This document shows, one piece after another, positions 35,303 to 44,300 of a stretch of DNA of 64,000 nt (positions are counted from its first letter, which is position 1; each line of letters begins with the position of its first letter). The notes beneath the pieces are model-generated. The model was not told where the DNA came from. It saw only the letters and a program-made list of their open reading frames with translations, and did no database searches. The position numbers were made by a program, and so were the translations under genes. Source of the stretch: an uncultured Bacilli bacterium (GTDB lineage: Bacteria; Bacillota_I; Bacilli_A; RF39; UBA660). The DNA lies in NCBI GenBank assembly GCA_934085595.1, contig CAKOHK010000004.1, positions 57,262 to 121,261 of the forward strand, read 5' to 3'.

Positions 35303-35905
35303 ATGGCAGAGAAAAAGAATTATTCTAAGAAGAATGTTAAGAAAACTCTTAATAATGTAAAGAAGGAAGTTAAAAAAGAGGTTAAACCTATTACTAAAGA
35401 GATAGAGAAGAAAACTCAAGAAGTAGTTAAGGAAGTTAAGAAACCTATATATGGTAAAAAAGATAATAGTAAGAAATGGGTTTTAATTGGTGCTTTAGCT
35501 GTTGTGTTATTATTAGTTTGTGTTGTTACTATAAAAGATGTGCAAAAAGATAATACTAATAATAATGTAAGTAGTAATATGACAGAGTGGGTTACTGAGA
35601 CTAAGGAAGATAAATATGTTGTTACTGTTATAGGTCTTACTTATTGTCAACATTGTAAAAATTATAATCCTGTAATTTCTAAGTTAGCTAAAGATTATGA
35701 TTTTAAATTATATTGGTTTGATATAGATGCTATGAGTGAAGAGGATAGTAATACATTAACTACTACATATGAATTACAACAATATACTGGAGCTAGTCCA
35801 TATACTGTTATAACTAAAAATGGAGAGTTTGTTGCTGACTATGTTGGTGAGATGCCTGAAAGTGAAACAAAAACATTCTTACAAGATAATGGAGTTATAG
35901 ACTAG
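35303..35905 (+). CDS. Membrane-anchored thioredoxin-like protein
   Basis: 200 residues: a Lys/Glu-rich cytoplasmic stretch (1-57), a membrane helix (59-78), then an extracytoplasmic thioredoxin fold. The redox motif is CQHC (Cys115, Cys118) in GLTYCQHCKNYNP, and the cis-Pro loop is ASPYTVI near 165. It may form, reduce or shuffle disulfides in exported proteins; the Cys-rich protein directly upstream is the obvious client. The stop codon is inside the following palindrome. Confidence 0.82.
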   Translation: MAEKKNYSKKNVKKTLNNVKKEVKKEVKPITKEIEKKTQEVVKEVKKPIYGKKDNSKKWVLIGALAVVLLLVCVVTIKDVQKDNTNNNVSSNMTEWVTETKEDKYVVTVIGLTYCQHCKNYNPVISKLAKDYDFKLYWFDIDAMSEEDSNTLTTTYELQQYTGASPYTVITKNGEFVADYVGEMPESETKTFLQDNGVID

Positions 35906-35924
35906 TTAACTAGTCTTTTCTTTT
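35899..35924 (+). terminator. Palindromic terminator containing the thioredoxin stop codon
   Basis: An 18-bp perfect palindrome (35899-35916) includes the TAG stop (35903-35905) and is followed by a T-rich tail. Confidence 0.6.
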
Positions 35925-35936
35925 ATAGGAGAATAT

Positions 35937-37019
35937 ATGAGAAAGATATTAGTTGCTTTTTGTATAATTTGTTTAACTTTAATAATATATAAATATAATT
36001 TTAGTAATTATAGTGTAGAATATAAAGTAAATAATTATGATATTAAAACTATTTATAAAGATAATAGATTATATTATGAGATAGATAATAAATATAATTT
36101 TGATGTGTATAAAAATAGTTATTTTAAGAAGTATCTTATTAGTGATATAAAAGTACTTGAAGTTAGTGATTATGAGTGTATACTTCCTGTTATAGATGGA
36201 ATAGATACATATCCATTATGTTATAAAGATGGTAATATGATAAGTTATTATTTAATAGATAATGATGCTGTTAATATATATAAGAAATATTATGATAATA
36301 ATACTCTTAAGGTATTTGATTATTATAATAATTTAAGTGATTATAGTGCGATATGGAACTATAAGGGTTATTATATATTACATGGTAATAATTATTATAA
36401 TATAGAGTTATTTAAGAATGATAAATATGATAATACTCTTAGTTTTATGTATAAAGATACTATATATACTCCTAATTATGAAGAAGATCATACTTTTAGT
36501 TCTTTAGTTACATTAAATATTAAGAGTAGGAAAACTGGTAAGATAGAACTTGGATATGATATAGATTATGATAGTTATATAGTTGGTTTATATGATGATA
36601 AAATATATTTATTTGATAATAAGTATTCTATATTATATGAGTTTAATCCTAAGAAGAAAAAAATTAGTATAAAGGGAAGTAATAGTAAAGGTTATACTAA
36701 GTATGAAGATGGTAGTGAGATAAGCTGTAGTAAAAGTGAATATAAAGTAAATAAAATTAAATATGATAATAATTATTCAATATATAAATATATTAAAGAT
36801 GATAGTGGTGTATATAGAATGGTTAATGATAATAATAGTATTAGAACATATATTAATTATGATGATATAAATATAATATATGAAGTAAATAATACTATCT
36901 ATTATGTTTATAAAGATAGTATATATAAATATAATGATATTAATGGTAATGAAAAGATAGTTACTTATAATGAACTTGAGTTTAATAAAGATAATAAGAT
37001 ATTTATGTATAGTGATTAA
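35937..37019 (+). CDS. Exported, membrane-anchored protein of unknown function
   Basis: 360 residues with an N-terminal signal anchor (about 4-20) and an external domain rich in Tyr, Asn, Asp and Lys. Repeated short strand patterns such as DDKIYLFDNKYS, NTIYYVYKDSIYKY and KGYYILHG suggest a beta-propeller-like repeat structure, but no family is evident. AGGAG precedes the ATG at 35937. The anchored protein at 40973-41902 has a similar layout. Confidence 0.62.
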   Translation: MRKILVAFCIICLTLIIYKYNFSNYSVEYKVNNYDIKTIYKDNRLYYEIDNKYNFDVYKNSYFKKYLISDIKVLEVSDYECILPVIDGIDTYPLCYKDGNMISYYLIDNDAVNIYKKYYDNNTLKVFDYYNNLSDYSAIWNYKGYYILHGNNYYNIELFKNDKYDNTLSFMYKDTIYTPNYEEDHTFSSLVTLNIKSRKTGKIELGYDIDYDSYIVGLYDDKIYLFDNKYSILYEFNPKKKKISIKGSNSKGYTKYEDGSEISCSKSEYKVNKIKYDNNYSIYKYIKDDSGVYRMVNDNNSIRTYINYDDINIIYEVNNTIYYVYKDSIYKYNDINGNEKIVTYNELEFNKDNKIFMYSD

Positions 37020-37060
37020 CAATATTTAATTTAATTCATATATTAATATTAGGTGAATGT

Positions 37061-37390
37061 ATGAAAGATGATAATAAATTAAATATAGAGAGTCCTTTTT
37101 ATAGTTTTTATGAGATAAAAAAAGGAGATAGTTTATATAAAATATCCAAAGAATATAATGTTAATACTAAGTTACTAGCTGAGCTTAATGGGCTTAATTT
37201 AGATGATTATATATATCCTGGACAAACTATATTAATACCTAAAAGAGATGTTAGTTATTATATAACTAAAGATGGTGATACATTAGATGGTGTATCTAAA
37301 ATATTTGATAGTAGTGTAGATAAGATAATAAATCAAAATAAAACTATTTATTTATTACCTGGACAAATGATATATTTTAAGAAAAATTAA
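37061..37390 (+). CDS. Two-LysM-domain protein without signal peptide
   Basis: 109 residues made almost entirely of two LysM modules (about 16-60 and 62-107), with YEIKKGDSLYKISKEYNVN, YPGQTILIP, then YYITKDGDTLDGVSKIFDSS and LLPGQMIYF. LysM binds N-acetylglucosamine polymers. No signal peptide or membrane segment is seen. A peptidoglycan-binding protein kept inside the cell would suit the spore coat/cortex interface, as with SafA of B. subtilis, but that role is inference. Confidence 0.82.
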   Translation: MKDDNKLNIESPFYSFYEIKKGDSLYKISKEYNVNTKLLAELNGLNLDDYIYPGQTILIPKRDVSYYITKDGDTLDGVSKIFDSSVDKIINQNKTIYLLPGQMIYFKKN

Positions 37391-37447
37391 ATATATCTTT
37401 TTTTTAACTATAATGATATAATTTATATATAATAGGAGTTGGTATTA

Positions 37448-39004
37448 GTGATAGTTAAAAAACCTTATGCTTTTCTTATTCGTAAGTTTAAACTTATACA
37501 TATGATTATGTTTGGACTTTTGGTTTATGTATTATTAAAATCATTTGATATATTTAGTTTTTTTAATAGTTACGCTAATAGTTTTGCTGCGATAGATTAT
37601 TCTAATTTTGATATTACGTTCTTTTTATATTTATCTTGTTTTATAATAATTATACTTAGTTTAATAATATATTATTTGCTTAGTAAAAAGAATAAGCCTT
37701 ATAAGTTTTATATATTTAATTCTATATATTATAGTGTTATTATTATATATTTTATATTGGTAATAGCACAAATTAAAGATTTAGAATATAGTAATCTTAG
37801 TTTTGAAGGTATTAGGTTTATTAGAGATATTTCTCTTATTATATTAATACCTCAAGTTATAGTTACATTTTTTGTATTATCTAGGGGACTTGGATTTAAT
37901 ATTAAGAGTTTTGACTTTCAAAAAGATATTAAAGGACTTGATATAAGTAGTGAAGATGCTGAAGAGATAGAAGTTAGTCTTGGTAAAGATAGTTATAAAT
38001 ATATGAGGGGTATTAGAAAAGCTCTTCGTTATATTAAGTATTTTATACTTGAAAATAAGTTTTTTGTAACTATAGTGTGTTCTGTGTTTTCATTAATTAT
38101 ATCTTTAATTATTATTACTGATATTAAGGGATCTATTAAATATTATAATGAACAAGAGAAGTTTATTGCTAATTCTATATATTATACGATTAATGAAGCT
38201 TTTATTGTAAATGATGATACATATGATAATATTATTAGTGATGGTAAGTGTTATTTACTTATTAAAATTAATCTTAAGAATAGTACTTCTAGTAGTATAT
38301 ATTTAGATAGAGATAATTTTAGATTATCTACTAAGAATGGACTTTTATTTCCTAAGTTTAATTATTATGAAGAGTTTATTGATGTTGGTGAAGTGTTTAC
38401 TCCATTTAATTTAACTAGTGGTAGTAAAAAGGATGTGGTACTTGTTTTTGAACTTAATACTAGTGAAGCAAGCAGTGAATATTTACTTAAAGTTAAAAAT
38501 ACTAATTTAAGTGTTGATCAAAAATATTATGATGTTTTAGTTAAAAGTAAAATATTAAAAGATAATAATAATGTTAATAATTATAGTATGAATAGTTATA
38601 TTAATTTTGATGGTAGTGTACTTAATGGTACTAGATATAGACTTAATAGTTATGAGATTAAAGAAGTATTTAATGAAACATATAGATTATGTGATGGTGA
38701 ATGTAAAGATTATACATATATAGTTAGACCTAATACTAGTGGTAATTATATTATGAAAGTTAATAGTAATATAATTAGTAATAATAGTTATTTAAAGTAT
38801 CCTTTTGATTTTTATAAATATTTTGTTCTTATTAAATATAGGACATATGGGAATATTTATAATATTAGATGTAATGTGTTAAATACTAGTGATTTATCTA
38901 GTGATTATGTGTATATTGAAGTTCCTTCAAGTATAATTAACGCTAATAAAATAGAATTTGTAATAAATAATAGAGAAAATAAATATAATTTAGTATTGAA
39001 ATAA
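37448..39004 (+). CDS. Five-helix membrane protein with external beta-rich domain
   Basis: About 518 residues. Four membrane helices lie in the first 150 residues, a cytoplasmic linker (about 155-200) contains an acidic segment, a fifth helix follows (about 205-225), and a 290-residue external domain is Asn/Tyr/Ser-rich with beta-strand patterns and one CxxxC (CDGEC). No family recognised. GTG 37448 is chosen because AGGAG lies nine bases upstream; TTG 37439 abuts it. Confidence 0.62.
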   Translation: MIVKKPYAFLIRKFKLIHMIMFGLLVYVLLKSFDIFSFFNSYANSFAAIDYSNFDITFFLYLSCFIIIILSLIIYYLLSKKNKPYKFYIFNSIYYSVIIIYFILVIAQIKDLEYSNLSFEGIRFIRDISLIILIPQVIVTFFVLSRGLGFNIKSFDFQKDIKGLDISSEDAEEIEVSLGKDSYKYMRGIRKALRYIKYFILENKFFVTIVCSVFSLIISLIIITDIKGSIKYYNEQEKFIANSIYYTINEAFIVNDDTYDNIISDGKCYLLIKINLKNSTSSSIYLDRDNFRLSTKNGLLFPKFNYYEEFIDVGEVFTPFNLTSGSKKDVVLVFELNTSEASSEYLLKVKNTNLSVDQKYYDVLVKSKILKDNNNVNNYSMNSYINFDGSVLNGTRYRLNSYEIKEVFNETYRLCDGECKDYTYIVRPNTSGNYIMKVNSNIISNNSYLKYPFDFYKYFVLIKYRTYGNIYNIRCNVLNTSDLSSDYVYIEVPSSIINANKIEFVINNRENKYNLVLK

Positions 39005-39024
39005 CGCAAATTGTTTGATATAAT
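38996..39024 (+). promoter_or_regulatory. tRNA-Cys promoter
   Basis: TTGAAA (38996-39001) and TATAAT (39019-39024), spacer 17 bp. CGCAAA (39005-39010) and TTTGCG (39027-39032) form an inverted repeat around the -10. Confidence 0.65.
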
Positions 39025-39037
39025 AGTTTGCGTAAGT

Positions 39038-39112
39038 GGAGCCATAGCCAAGAGGCTAAGGCAGTGGTCTGCAACACCATCATCGCCGGTTCGACTCCGG
39101 CTGGCTCCTCCA
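39038..39112 (+). tRNA. tRNA-Cys (GCA)
   Basis: The acceptor GGAGCCA pairs with TGGCTCC, the anticodon is GCA in a CTGCAAC loop, the T arm has GTTCGAC, and the discriminator is U as expected for tRNA-Cys. The 3' CCA is encoded. Confidence 0.95.
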
Positions 39113-39123
39113 TATAAAAATAT

Positions 39124-39147
39124 ACCAAGTTTAATGCTTGGTTTTTA
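39124..39147 (+). terminator. tRNA-Cys terminator
   Basis: ACCAAG (39124-39129) and CTTGGT (39137-39142) with a T run. Confidence 0.75.
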
Positions 39148-39245
39148 TTATATGTAAAAAATGTTAATAATAATTGCATAACTTCAAATGATTATTGGTA
39201 GAAATAAATAATATAAGATGATATATTGTATTCGAGGTGAAAAAA

Positions 39246-39815
39246 ATGGAAATTGGAAATAAGATGATTCAATTAAGAAAAAGAGATAATTTATCGCAAG
39301 AGGATCTTGCACAGAAAATAGGCGTTACTAGACAAACTATATCTAAATGGGAACTTGGGGAAACTTCTCCTGATATTAGTCAGGCTAAAAAGATAGCTAA
39401 TGTATTTCATATAAGTCTTGATGAACTAGTATCTAATGATATAAGTAATATTTTAATTAATAAAGTTAGTAATACTGAAAAACTTGCTGGTATAATTATT
39501 AAAATGCTTAAATATATAGGAATTGGTATAGCTTGTTTTATAATATTTTTAATATTTTTAATAATATTCTTTTCTATTTCTAATAAGAGTGATAGAAATA
39601 TATATGGGAAAGATGTTATTACGTGTTATTTAAATGATGAAGAATACGTATATGAAATAGAATATAATAAAAATTATGAAGTTATAAATACTGGGGGAGA
39701 TGTTTTTATTGCTAATCATGTTGATACAAGTAAGTATGATGATGTTAATCAGTTAATGGCACATATAGAGGATTATTTTAGTGAACATAATGGAAAGTGT
39801 AATATTAAAAGATAA
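39246..39815 (+). CDS. Membrane-bound XRE-family regulator
   Basis: 189 residues. Residues 1-60 are a Cro/CI-type helix-turn-helix (LSQEDLAQKIGVTRQTISKWE and SLDEL). A membrane helix follows (about 88-112), then an external domain of about 75 residues with no known family. A DNA-binding head with an outside domain suggests a one-component sensor. ATG 39246 is chosen over GTG 39237, which lies in the GAGG. The neighbouring lipoprotein gene is a plausible target. Confidence 0.85.
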   Translation: MEIGNKMIQLRKRDNLSQEDLAQKIGVTRQTISKWELGETSPDISQAKKIANVFHISLDELVSNDISNILINKVSNTEKLAGIIIKMLKYIGIGIACFIIFLIFLIIFFSISNKSDRNIYGKDVITCYLNDEEYVYEIEYNKNYEVINTGGDVFIANHVDTSKYDDVNQLMAHIEDYFSEHNGKCNIKR

Positions 39816-39869
39816 TTATTTCTTTCTATAATAATTCATGGTATACTATTGATAGTAGGAGATTGAAAT

Positions 39870-40895
39870 ATGAAGAAAAAAATTTTAGGCGTTATTATAT
39901 GTTTAGTTATGGTAATTGGTTTGACTGGATGTAGTTCTTTATTTGGAAGTAAAGTTAAGATTAGAATGAGTGAAGCTAAGGCTGTTAAGTTTACTGATTT
40001 TGATAATGGTTTAATTAAATTAAAAGTACCAGAGGGATGGAAGGTTGATGTTTTTGGAGATTATATACACTATACTATTAAAGTGTATAATCCATTAAAA
40101 CCAACATATCAATTTTTCTTTAATTTAAAGAGTGAGGGTTATAATAAATCAGAAGATGCTAAGAAGTGGCAACAAAAATATTATCCAGATAGTATATTTG
40201 CTAAAGCATCAGTAATTGCTAGTAAAGATACAGAAGGATTTTATAAAATATTTAATGATATGGGGCCTTTAAATAATACTAGTACATTTACTTTTCCTGT
40301 ATTAAATGATTTTACTGTTGTTGATAATATAGGTAAAGATATTCTTGGTGGTGATATATTAAGGGCTACATTTAAAGATTCTGATGGTAATGAGGCTGAA
40401 GGATTATTTAGTGCTTATGTTTATGATGCTGGACCATATTATGTTAATGAGAATATAATGTCTGGTAAAAAGATAGATATATATTATTTGAATGTTTATG
40501 ATGCGATGTTTATAACAGCACCTAAAGATGAGTTTGTTAATTGGGAAAGTACATTAAGTACTATAGTTTCATCTCTTGAGTTTACTGATACATTTATAAA
40601 TGGTTTTAATAGTGAACAAGATGCAGTTATGAAAAACTTTCAAAATATAAGAAGTATAGGAAATCAAATTAGTGATGGTATTATGGATTCATGGAATAAG
40701 AGAAGTGCTAGTTTTGATATAATGAGTCAAAAACAAAGTGATGCTATTCTTGGATATGAAAGAGTGTATGATACAGAAACTAATGAAGTATATAAAGCAT
40801 ATAATGGATTTACTGATGATTATAGTGGTAAAAGATATAAATCTATAAGTGATGATATGTATACTAAAGGAATTAGTGGTTATATAGAAAAATAG
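39870..40895 (+). CDS. Lipoprotein of unknown function
   Basis: 341 residues with a classical lipoprotein signal (MKKKILGVIICLVMVIGLTGC; lipobox LTGC, Cys21). The mature part begins with LKVPEGWKVDVFGDYIHYTIKVY, as in surface lipoproteins of gut Firmicutes, but I cannot assign a function. TAGGAG precedes the ATG. It follows the XRE regulator by 54 bases and ends in a terminator that overlaps its stop codon. Confidence 0.75.
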   Translation: MKKKILGVIICLVMVIGLTGCSSLFGSKVKIRMSEAKAVKFTDFDNGLIKLKVPEGWKVDVFGDYIHYTIKVYNPLKPTYQFFFNLKSEGYNKSEDAKKWQQKYYPDSIFAKASVIASKDTEGFYKIFNDMGPLNNTSTFTFPVLNDFTVVDNIGKDILGGDILRATFKDSDGNEAEGLFSAYVYDAGPYYVNENIMSGKKIDIYYLNVYDAMFITAPKDEFVNWESTLSTIVSSLEFTDTFINGFNSEQDAVMKNFQNIRSIGNQISDGIMDSWNKRSASFDIMSQKQSDAILGYERVYDTETNEVYKAYNGFTDDYSGKRYKSISDDMYTKGISGYIEK

Positions 40896-40912
40896 ACATT
40901 TATGTCTTTTTT
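40894..40912 (+). terminator. Terminator overlapping the lipoprotein stop
   Basis: AGACA (40894-40898) and TGTCT (40903-40907) with loop TTTA, then T-rich sequence. It begins at the second base of the TAG stop. Confidence 0.6.
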
Positions 40913-40972
40913 CTTTGACTAGTTTTTATTATTAATTAATGATATACTATTAGTAAGATATGTGGAGGATAT

Positions 40973-41902
40973 ATGAAAAATAATAAAATTATTTATATTA
41001 TATGTGGTGTATTATTTATTATTGGTGTTATATGTGGAATAGTATTTGGCAAGAAAGATAATGTAAAAAATGATAATAAAGTAGATAATAAAAGTAATAC
41101 ATTAGTTAGCGAAATTACTAGTAAGAATAAAAAAACATATAAAAAAATAACTAATGGTGAAGTATTAAATGAAAATACTAATTTTAGAGAGTATGCTTTT
41201 ATTAGTAATAATTCTATATATATTTATAATTCAGTTTCGTTAGATAATGGTGTATTTGAATATAAGAAAGTGTATGATGTTTCACCTGATATAAAGGTTA
41301 TGAATGTTACTCCTGGTTATGGAAGTGATATTAACTTTATTGATTATAATGATACTATGTATACATTAAGTGATACTAATATTGATAATAAAGTAAGAAA
41401 TAGTTATGATATGTATACTAATGCTGTATATGAACTTAGTAATAGTTTGAAGTGGGAGTATTCTACTACTTATTTAGGTAAGAAGATTGATTATGATTTT
41501 ATGTCTAATTATGCTTATTCTAAAGATAATATATTATACGCTATTAGTTATACTAATGATAAGTATCCAAATATATATAAGATGGATGGAAACTATGAGG
41601 GAGAAAAAGTACTTAGAATATATAATGAAAGAATAGTTAAGACAGATAAAGCTTTTTATGAGATAGTTAGGTATTATGATAATAAATTAAATAAAAAAGT
41701 TACTACAACTATGAAGATTAAATTACTTAGTAAATATTATGATGAAGTTCTTACATTTACATATAAGTATGTAATATTAAAAGATTATACTATTATACCT
41801 ATTAATGATGTTATGGAAAATAGAGTACGTGATTATCAATATAATTCATTTTTAAGTGGGTTTAATAGTCAAGAAGAAATACCTAGTGTTTTTGAAGAAT
41901 AA
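40973..41902 (+). CDS. Membrane-anchored exported protein of unknown function
   Basis: 309 residues. A single N-terminal membrane segment (about 7-27) is followed by a Lys/Asn-rich linker and an external domain with many Tyr-containing strands. No family recognised. Its layout resembles the anchored protein at 35937-37019. GGAGG precedes ATG 40973. It converges on the CYTH gene and shares a terminator with it. Confidence 0.6.
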   Translation: MKNNKIIYIICGVLFIIGVICGIVFGKKDNVKNDNKVDNKSNTLVSEITSKNKKTYKKITNGEVLNENTNFREYAFISNNSIYIYNSVSLDNGVFEYKKVYDVSPDIKVMNVTPGYGSDINFIDYNDTMYTLSDTNIDNKVRNSYDMYTNAVYELSNSLKWEYSTTYLGKKIDYDFMSNYAYSKDNILYAISYTNDKYPNIYKMDGNYEGEKVLRIYNERIVKTDKAFYEIVRYYDNKLNKKVTTTMKIKLLSKYYDEVLTFTYKYVILKDYTIIPINDVMENRVRDYQYNSFLSGFNSQEEIPSVFEE

Positions 41903-41910
41903 AACAATAT

Positions 41911-41936
41911 AAAATTACAGTTTAGCTGTAATTTTT
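41911..41936. terminator. Bidirectional terminator
   Basis: A 10-bp perfect stem (41911-41920 with 41926-41935), loop TTTAG, with A and T runs on both sides, between two convergent genes. Confidence 0.85.
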
Positions 41937-42584
41937 CTATAGAGATTTTTGTACTTTGTTATATTCAGTTGTTGTTTTATTTATTCCTCTTTTATATTTA
42001 CTATCTTTTATAATGGATAGTTTATTTATTTGTTTTAATAAATTGTTTATTTCATTTAATAAGCTTTCACTATCTTTATCTAGTGCTTCAATTTCTAACT
42101 GTTCATCATTAGAAATAATATTATCTAGTTTATAATTAGTGTATATAGTGTTATCAAGTGATAAACAAATGTGTTTGCCATTTTTTGATAAAACTACATT
42201 TGTTCTATAAGTGGTGACATTTAGAATAGGAGAAGTTTCAATATTATTTAAATCTATTTTACCATCTAAATTACGTTTTAATTCTTCTAAAGATTTACTT
42301 TCCATATCATCTTCTATTTCTAATCTATTTGTATAAATACTATCAGCACTATTATTTATTTTAAGAGTACTTTTATATTTTGATATACCGTTTTTAATTT
42401 TTTCTCTTATTCTAAGAGAATTATTACTTTTATATAAATCTAAATCATTAGTGTCATAATAATCATCATTATTAGTAATAGTTTCTGTACTTTCAATAAG
42501 AAAACCATTATCTATAAATAATTTTAATATGTCATATAAACTTAAACTTTCTTTTATTTCATATTTTAATTCTAATTCATTCAT
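41937..42584 (-). CDS. CYTH-domain protein (triphosphate tunnel metalloenzyme family)
   Basis: 215 residues. The defining ExExK motif is ELELK at residues 3-7. YYDTNDLDLYKSNNSLRIREK and the C-terminal SKYKRG complete the CYTH pattern. Members hydrolyse inorganic triphosphate or thiamine triphosphate, or act as class IV adenylate cyclases; the substrate is not decidable here. The start is ATG 42584; an upstream in-frame ATG would add a Lys/Thr-rich leader and is less likely. The Shine-Dalgarno is weak. Confidence 0.82.
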   Translation of the reverse strand: MNELELKYEIKESLSLYDILKLFIDNGFLIESTETITNNDDYYDTNDLDLYKSNNSLRIREKIKNGISKYKSTLKINNSADSIYTNRLEIEDDMESKSLEELKRNLDGKIDLNNIETSPILNVTTYRTNVVLSKNGKHICLSLDNTIYTNYKLDNIISNDEQLEIEALDKDSESLLNEINNLLKQINKLSIIKDSKYKRGINKTTTEYNKVQKSL

Positions 42585-42681
42585 AGTATATTCTTCTTTC
42601 GTACTGATTTTAACATGAATTGTTTTTAATATCAAGTTGAATAATAATATTATTTTATGTATAATTGAAGTGGTGAATTAT

Positions 42682-42810
42682 ATGGATAAAGTTATACTTA
42701 TTGCTGATACTAGTGTTAGAAAAGAAGTTACTGTTTTACTTGTTATAATAGTTTTAATTGTTCTTACTATTATATGTTTGTCTATTGTGAAGAAGATACA
42801 AGAAAAGTAG
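42682..42810 (+). CDS. Small single-helix membrane protein (42 residues)
   Basis: MDKVILIADTSVRKE is followed by one hydrophobic helix (about 17-35) and a KKIQEK tail. GGTG lies upstream of ATG 42682, and the stop is seven bases before the DNA glycosylase ATG, so it is probably translated as the first gene of that operon. No family known. It is below the usual length cut-off. Confidence 0.55.
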   Translation: MDKVILIADTSVRKEVTVLLVIIVLIVLTIICLSIVKKIQEK

Positions 42811-42817
42811 TTGTTTT

Positions 42818-43633
42818 ATGGAAATTAAAGTATGTGATTTTGATTTAGTTTCTACTATACTTAGTGGGCAATGTTTTAGAATATATAGTGAAGAAGATGG
42901 AAGCTATACATGTATTATTAGTGATAGAGTTATAAATGTTAAACAGATAGATGATATATTATATGTTAAATCTAATGATATGAATAATATAGAAGAAGTA
43001 ATTAGATATTATTTTGATTTAGATAATTCATATGGAGAAATGAATAAAATAATATCATGTGATGAAGTAATGAGTTTATGTGTTAGTAAATGTAAAGGAT
43101 ATAAGATACTAAGACAGAATGGTTTTGAGATGTGTATTAGTTATATAATTAGTCAAAATAATAATGTTAAAAGAATTAGTAAATCTATAGATATGTTATG
43201 TAAGAATAGAGGTAAGAAGATAATATTTATGAATAAAGAATATTATTTATTTCCACAATATGATGATATTAAAGATATAACAAGTGAAGAACTTAAAAGA
43301 TATGGAGTAGGATTTAGAGATAAATATATAATAGATTTTTTAAATAATTATGATAATGTAAAAGATATAGATAATTTAAGTACAGAGGATGCGTTTAATA
43401 AACTCATTAAAATTAAGGGAATTGGGACTAAAGTTGCTTCATGTATATTATTATTTGGATATTATAGGTTTGATGTATTTCCGATAGATACTTGGGTTAG
43501 GAAGTTTATTTCAAGTAAGTATAATATTAATGATGACGTTAAAAATATATATAATTTTACTAAAGATAAGTTTAAAGAATATAGTGGACTTGCGATACAG
43601 TATATGTATCATAGTGAGAGGAATGTTAAGTAG
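42818..43633 (+). CDS. 8-oxoguanine DNA glycosylase, OGG1 type
   Basis: A bifunctional base-excision glycosylase/lyase. The 271 residues contain the helix-hairpin-helix IKGIGTKVASCILLF with the catalytic Lys205, followed by Asp224 in FPIDTWVRKF. YIISQNNNVKRI is the usual OGG1/AlkA block. The N-terminal TATA-like domain is short. This OGG1 branch is found in archaea, eukaryotes and clostridia-like bacteria. No Shine-Dalgarno is obvious before ATG 42818, which may depend on coupling to the small gene in front. Confidence 0.88.
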   Translation: MEIKVCDFDLVSTILSGQCFRIYSEEDGSYTCIISDRVINVKQIDDILYVKSNDMNNIEEVIRYYFDLDNSYGEMNKIISCDEVMSLCVSKCKGYKILRQNGFEMCISYIISQNNNVKRISKSIDMLCKNRGKKIIFMNKEYYLFPQYDDIKDITSEELKRYGVGFRDKYIIDFLNNYDNVKDIDNLSTEDAFNKLIKIKGIGTKVASCILLFGYYRFDVFPIDTWVRKFISSKYNINDDVKNIYNFTKDKFKEYSGLAIQYMYHSERNVK

Positions 43634-43634
43634 T

Positions 43635-44264
43635 ATGGAAAGTGTTTTAAGTGATTATGATATAATAAATAGTTTTAAAAAGAAATGGTTATTTGATGAT
43701 AATTCAGTAAGTGATTATTATTATGAAGATGCGACTACGATTAGTATAATATGTCATGAAAAAGGTATTCAAGATGAACTTGGAAAATATTTAATAGATT
43801 TATTTAGTGCTCGTACTAGGCTATATAGTAAAAGTAAAAAGAGTGAAGCTAATAAGTTACTTTATTATTGTACTAGTTATATTACAAGTAATAGTGATTA
43901 TTTTAATTGTTATAGAAATAATATGAGAACATTACTCAGCGAAAATATATATGATATAAGTGAAAGTAATTATATATTTGGGGTTATATCTCTTAGTAAT
44001 ATATTAAATCATTATTATGGAAGTAATTTAGGAATAGATATAAATAAAGTAAATATGATGATTATACTTAGTAGTTTAAATGGTGAAGTAGTTAATGATA
44101 AAGTATATAGAAAAATAATAGAAGAATATAATAATCAAGAAACTATAGAAGCTAAGTATGCTAGAATGTGTTTTGAACTAGAAAAGAAACTTGGAATTAA
44201 TAGTGAAAATATAAAAGAAGTAGATATTACTATACTTAATGAAATGTCAAAAGTATTAAAGTAG
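43635..44264 (+). CDS. All-helical protein of unknown function
   Basis: 209 residues from ATG 43635, two bases after the glycosylase stop. Mostly alpha-helical and Ser/Asn/Tyr/Ile-rich, without membrane segments or a recognised motif. An ATG at 43623 is also in frame, but lies directly against GAGAGG. Co-transcription with the glycosylase suggests a DNA metabolism or nucleotide role, which is only a guess. Confidence 0.6.
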   Translation: MESVLSDYDIINSFKKKWLFDDNSVSDYYYEDATTISIICHEKGIQDELGKYLIDLFSARTRLYSKSKKSEANKLLYYCTSYITSNSDYFNCYRNNMRTLLSENIYDISESNYIFGVISLSNILNHYYGSNLGIDINKVNMMIILSSLNGEVVNDKVYRKIIEEYNNQETIEAKYARMCFELEKKLGINSENIKEVDITILNEMSKVLK

Positions 44265-44280
44265 GTTTTAATACTTTTTT
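44249..44280 (+). terminator. Terminator with stop codon in the loop
   Basis: A 12-bp perfect stem (44249-44260 with 44267-44278) followed by T. The stop TAG of the upstream gene (44262-44264) is in the loop. Confidence 0.75.
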
Positions 44281-44288
44281 TGATGTGT

Positions 44289-44300
44289 TATAATTTGTAT
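44289..44300 (+). promoter_or_regulatory. -10 box placing the start of transcription on the PAP2 ATG
   Basis: TATAAT at 44289-44294 ends six bases before ATG 44301, with no Shine-Dalgarno: a likely leaderless message. The terminator of the previous gene ends nine bases upstream of the box. Confidence 0.5.
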
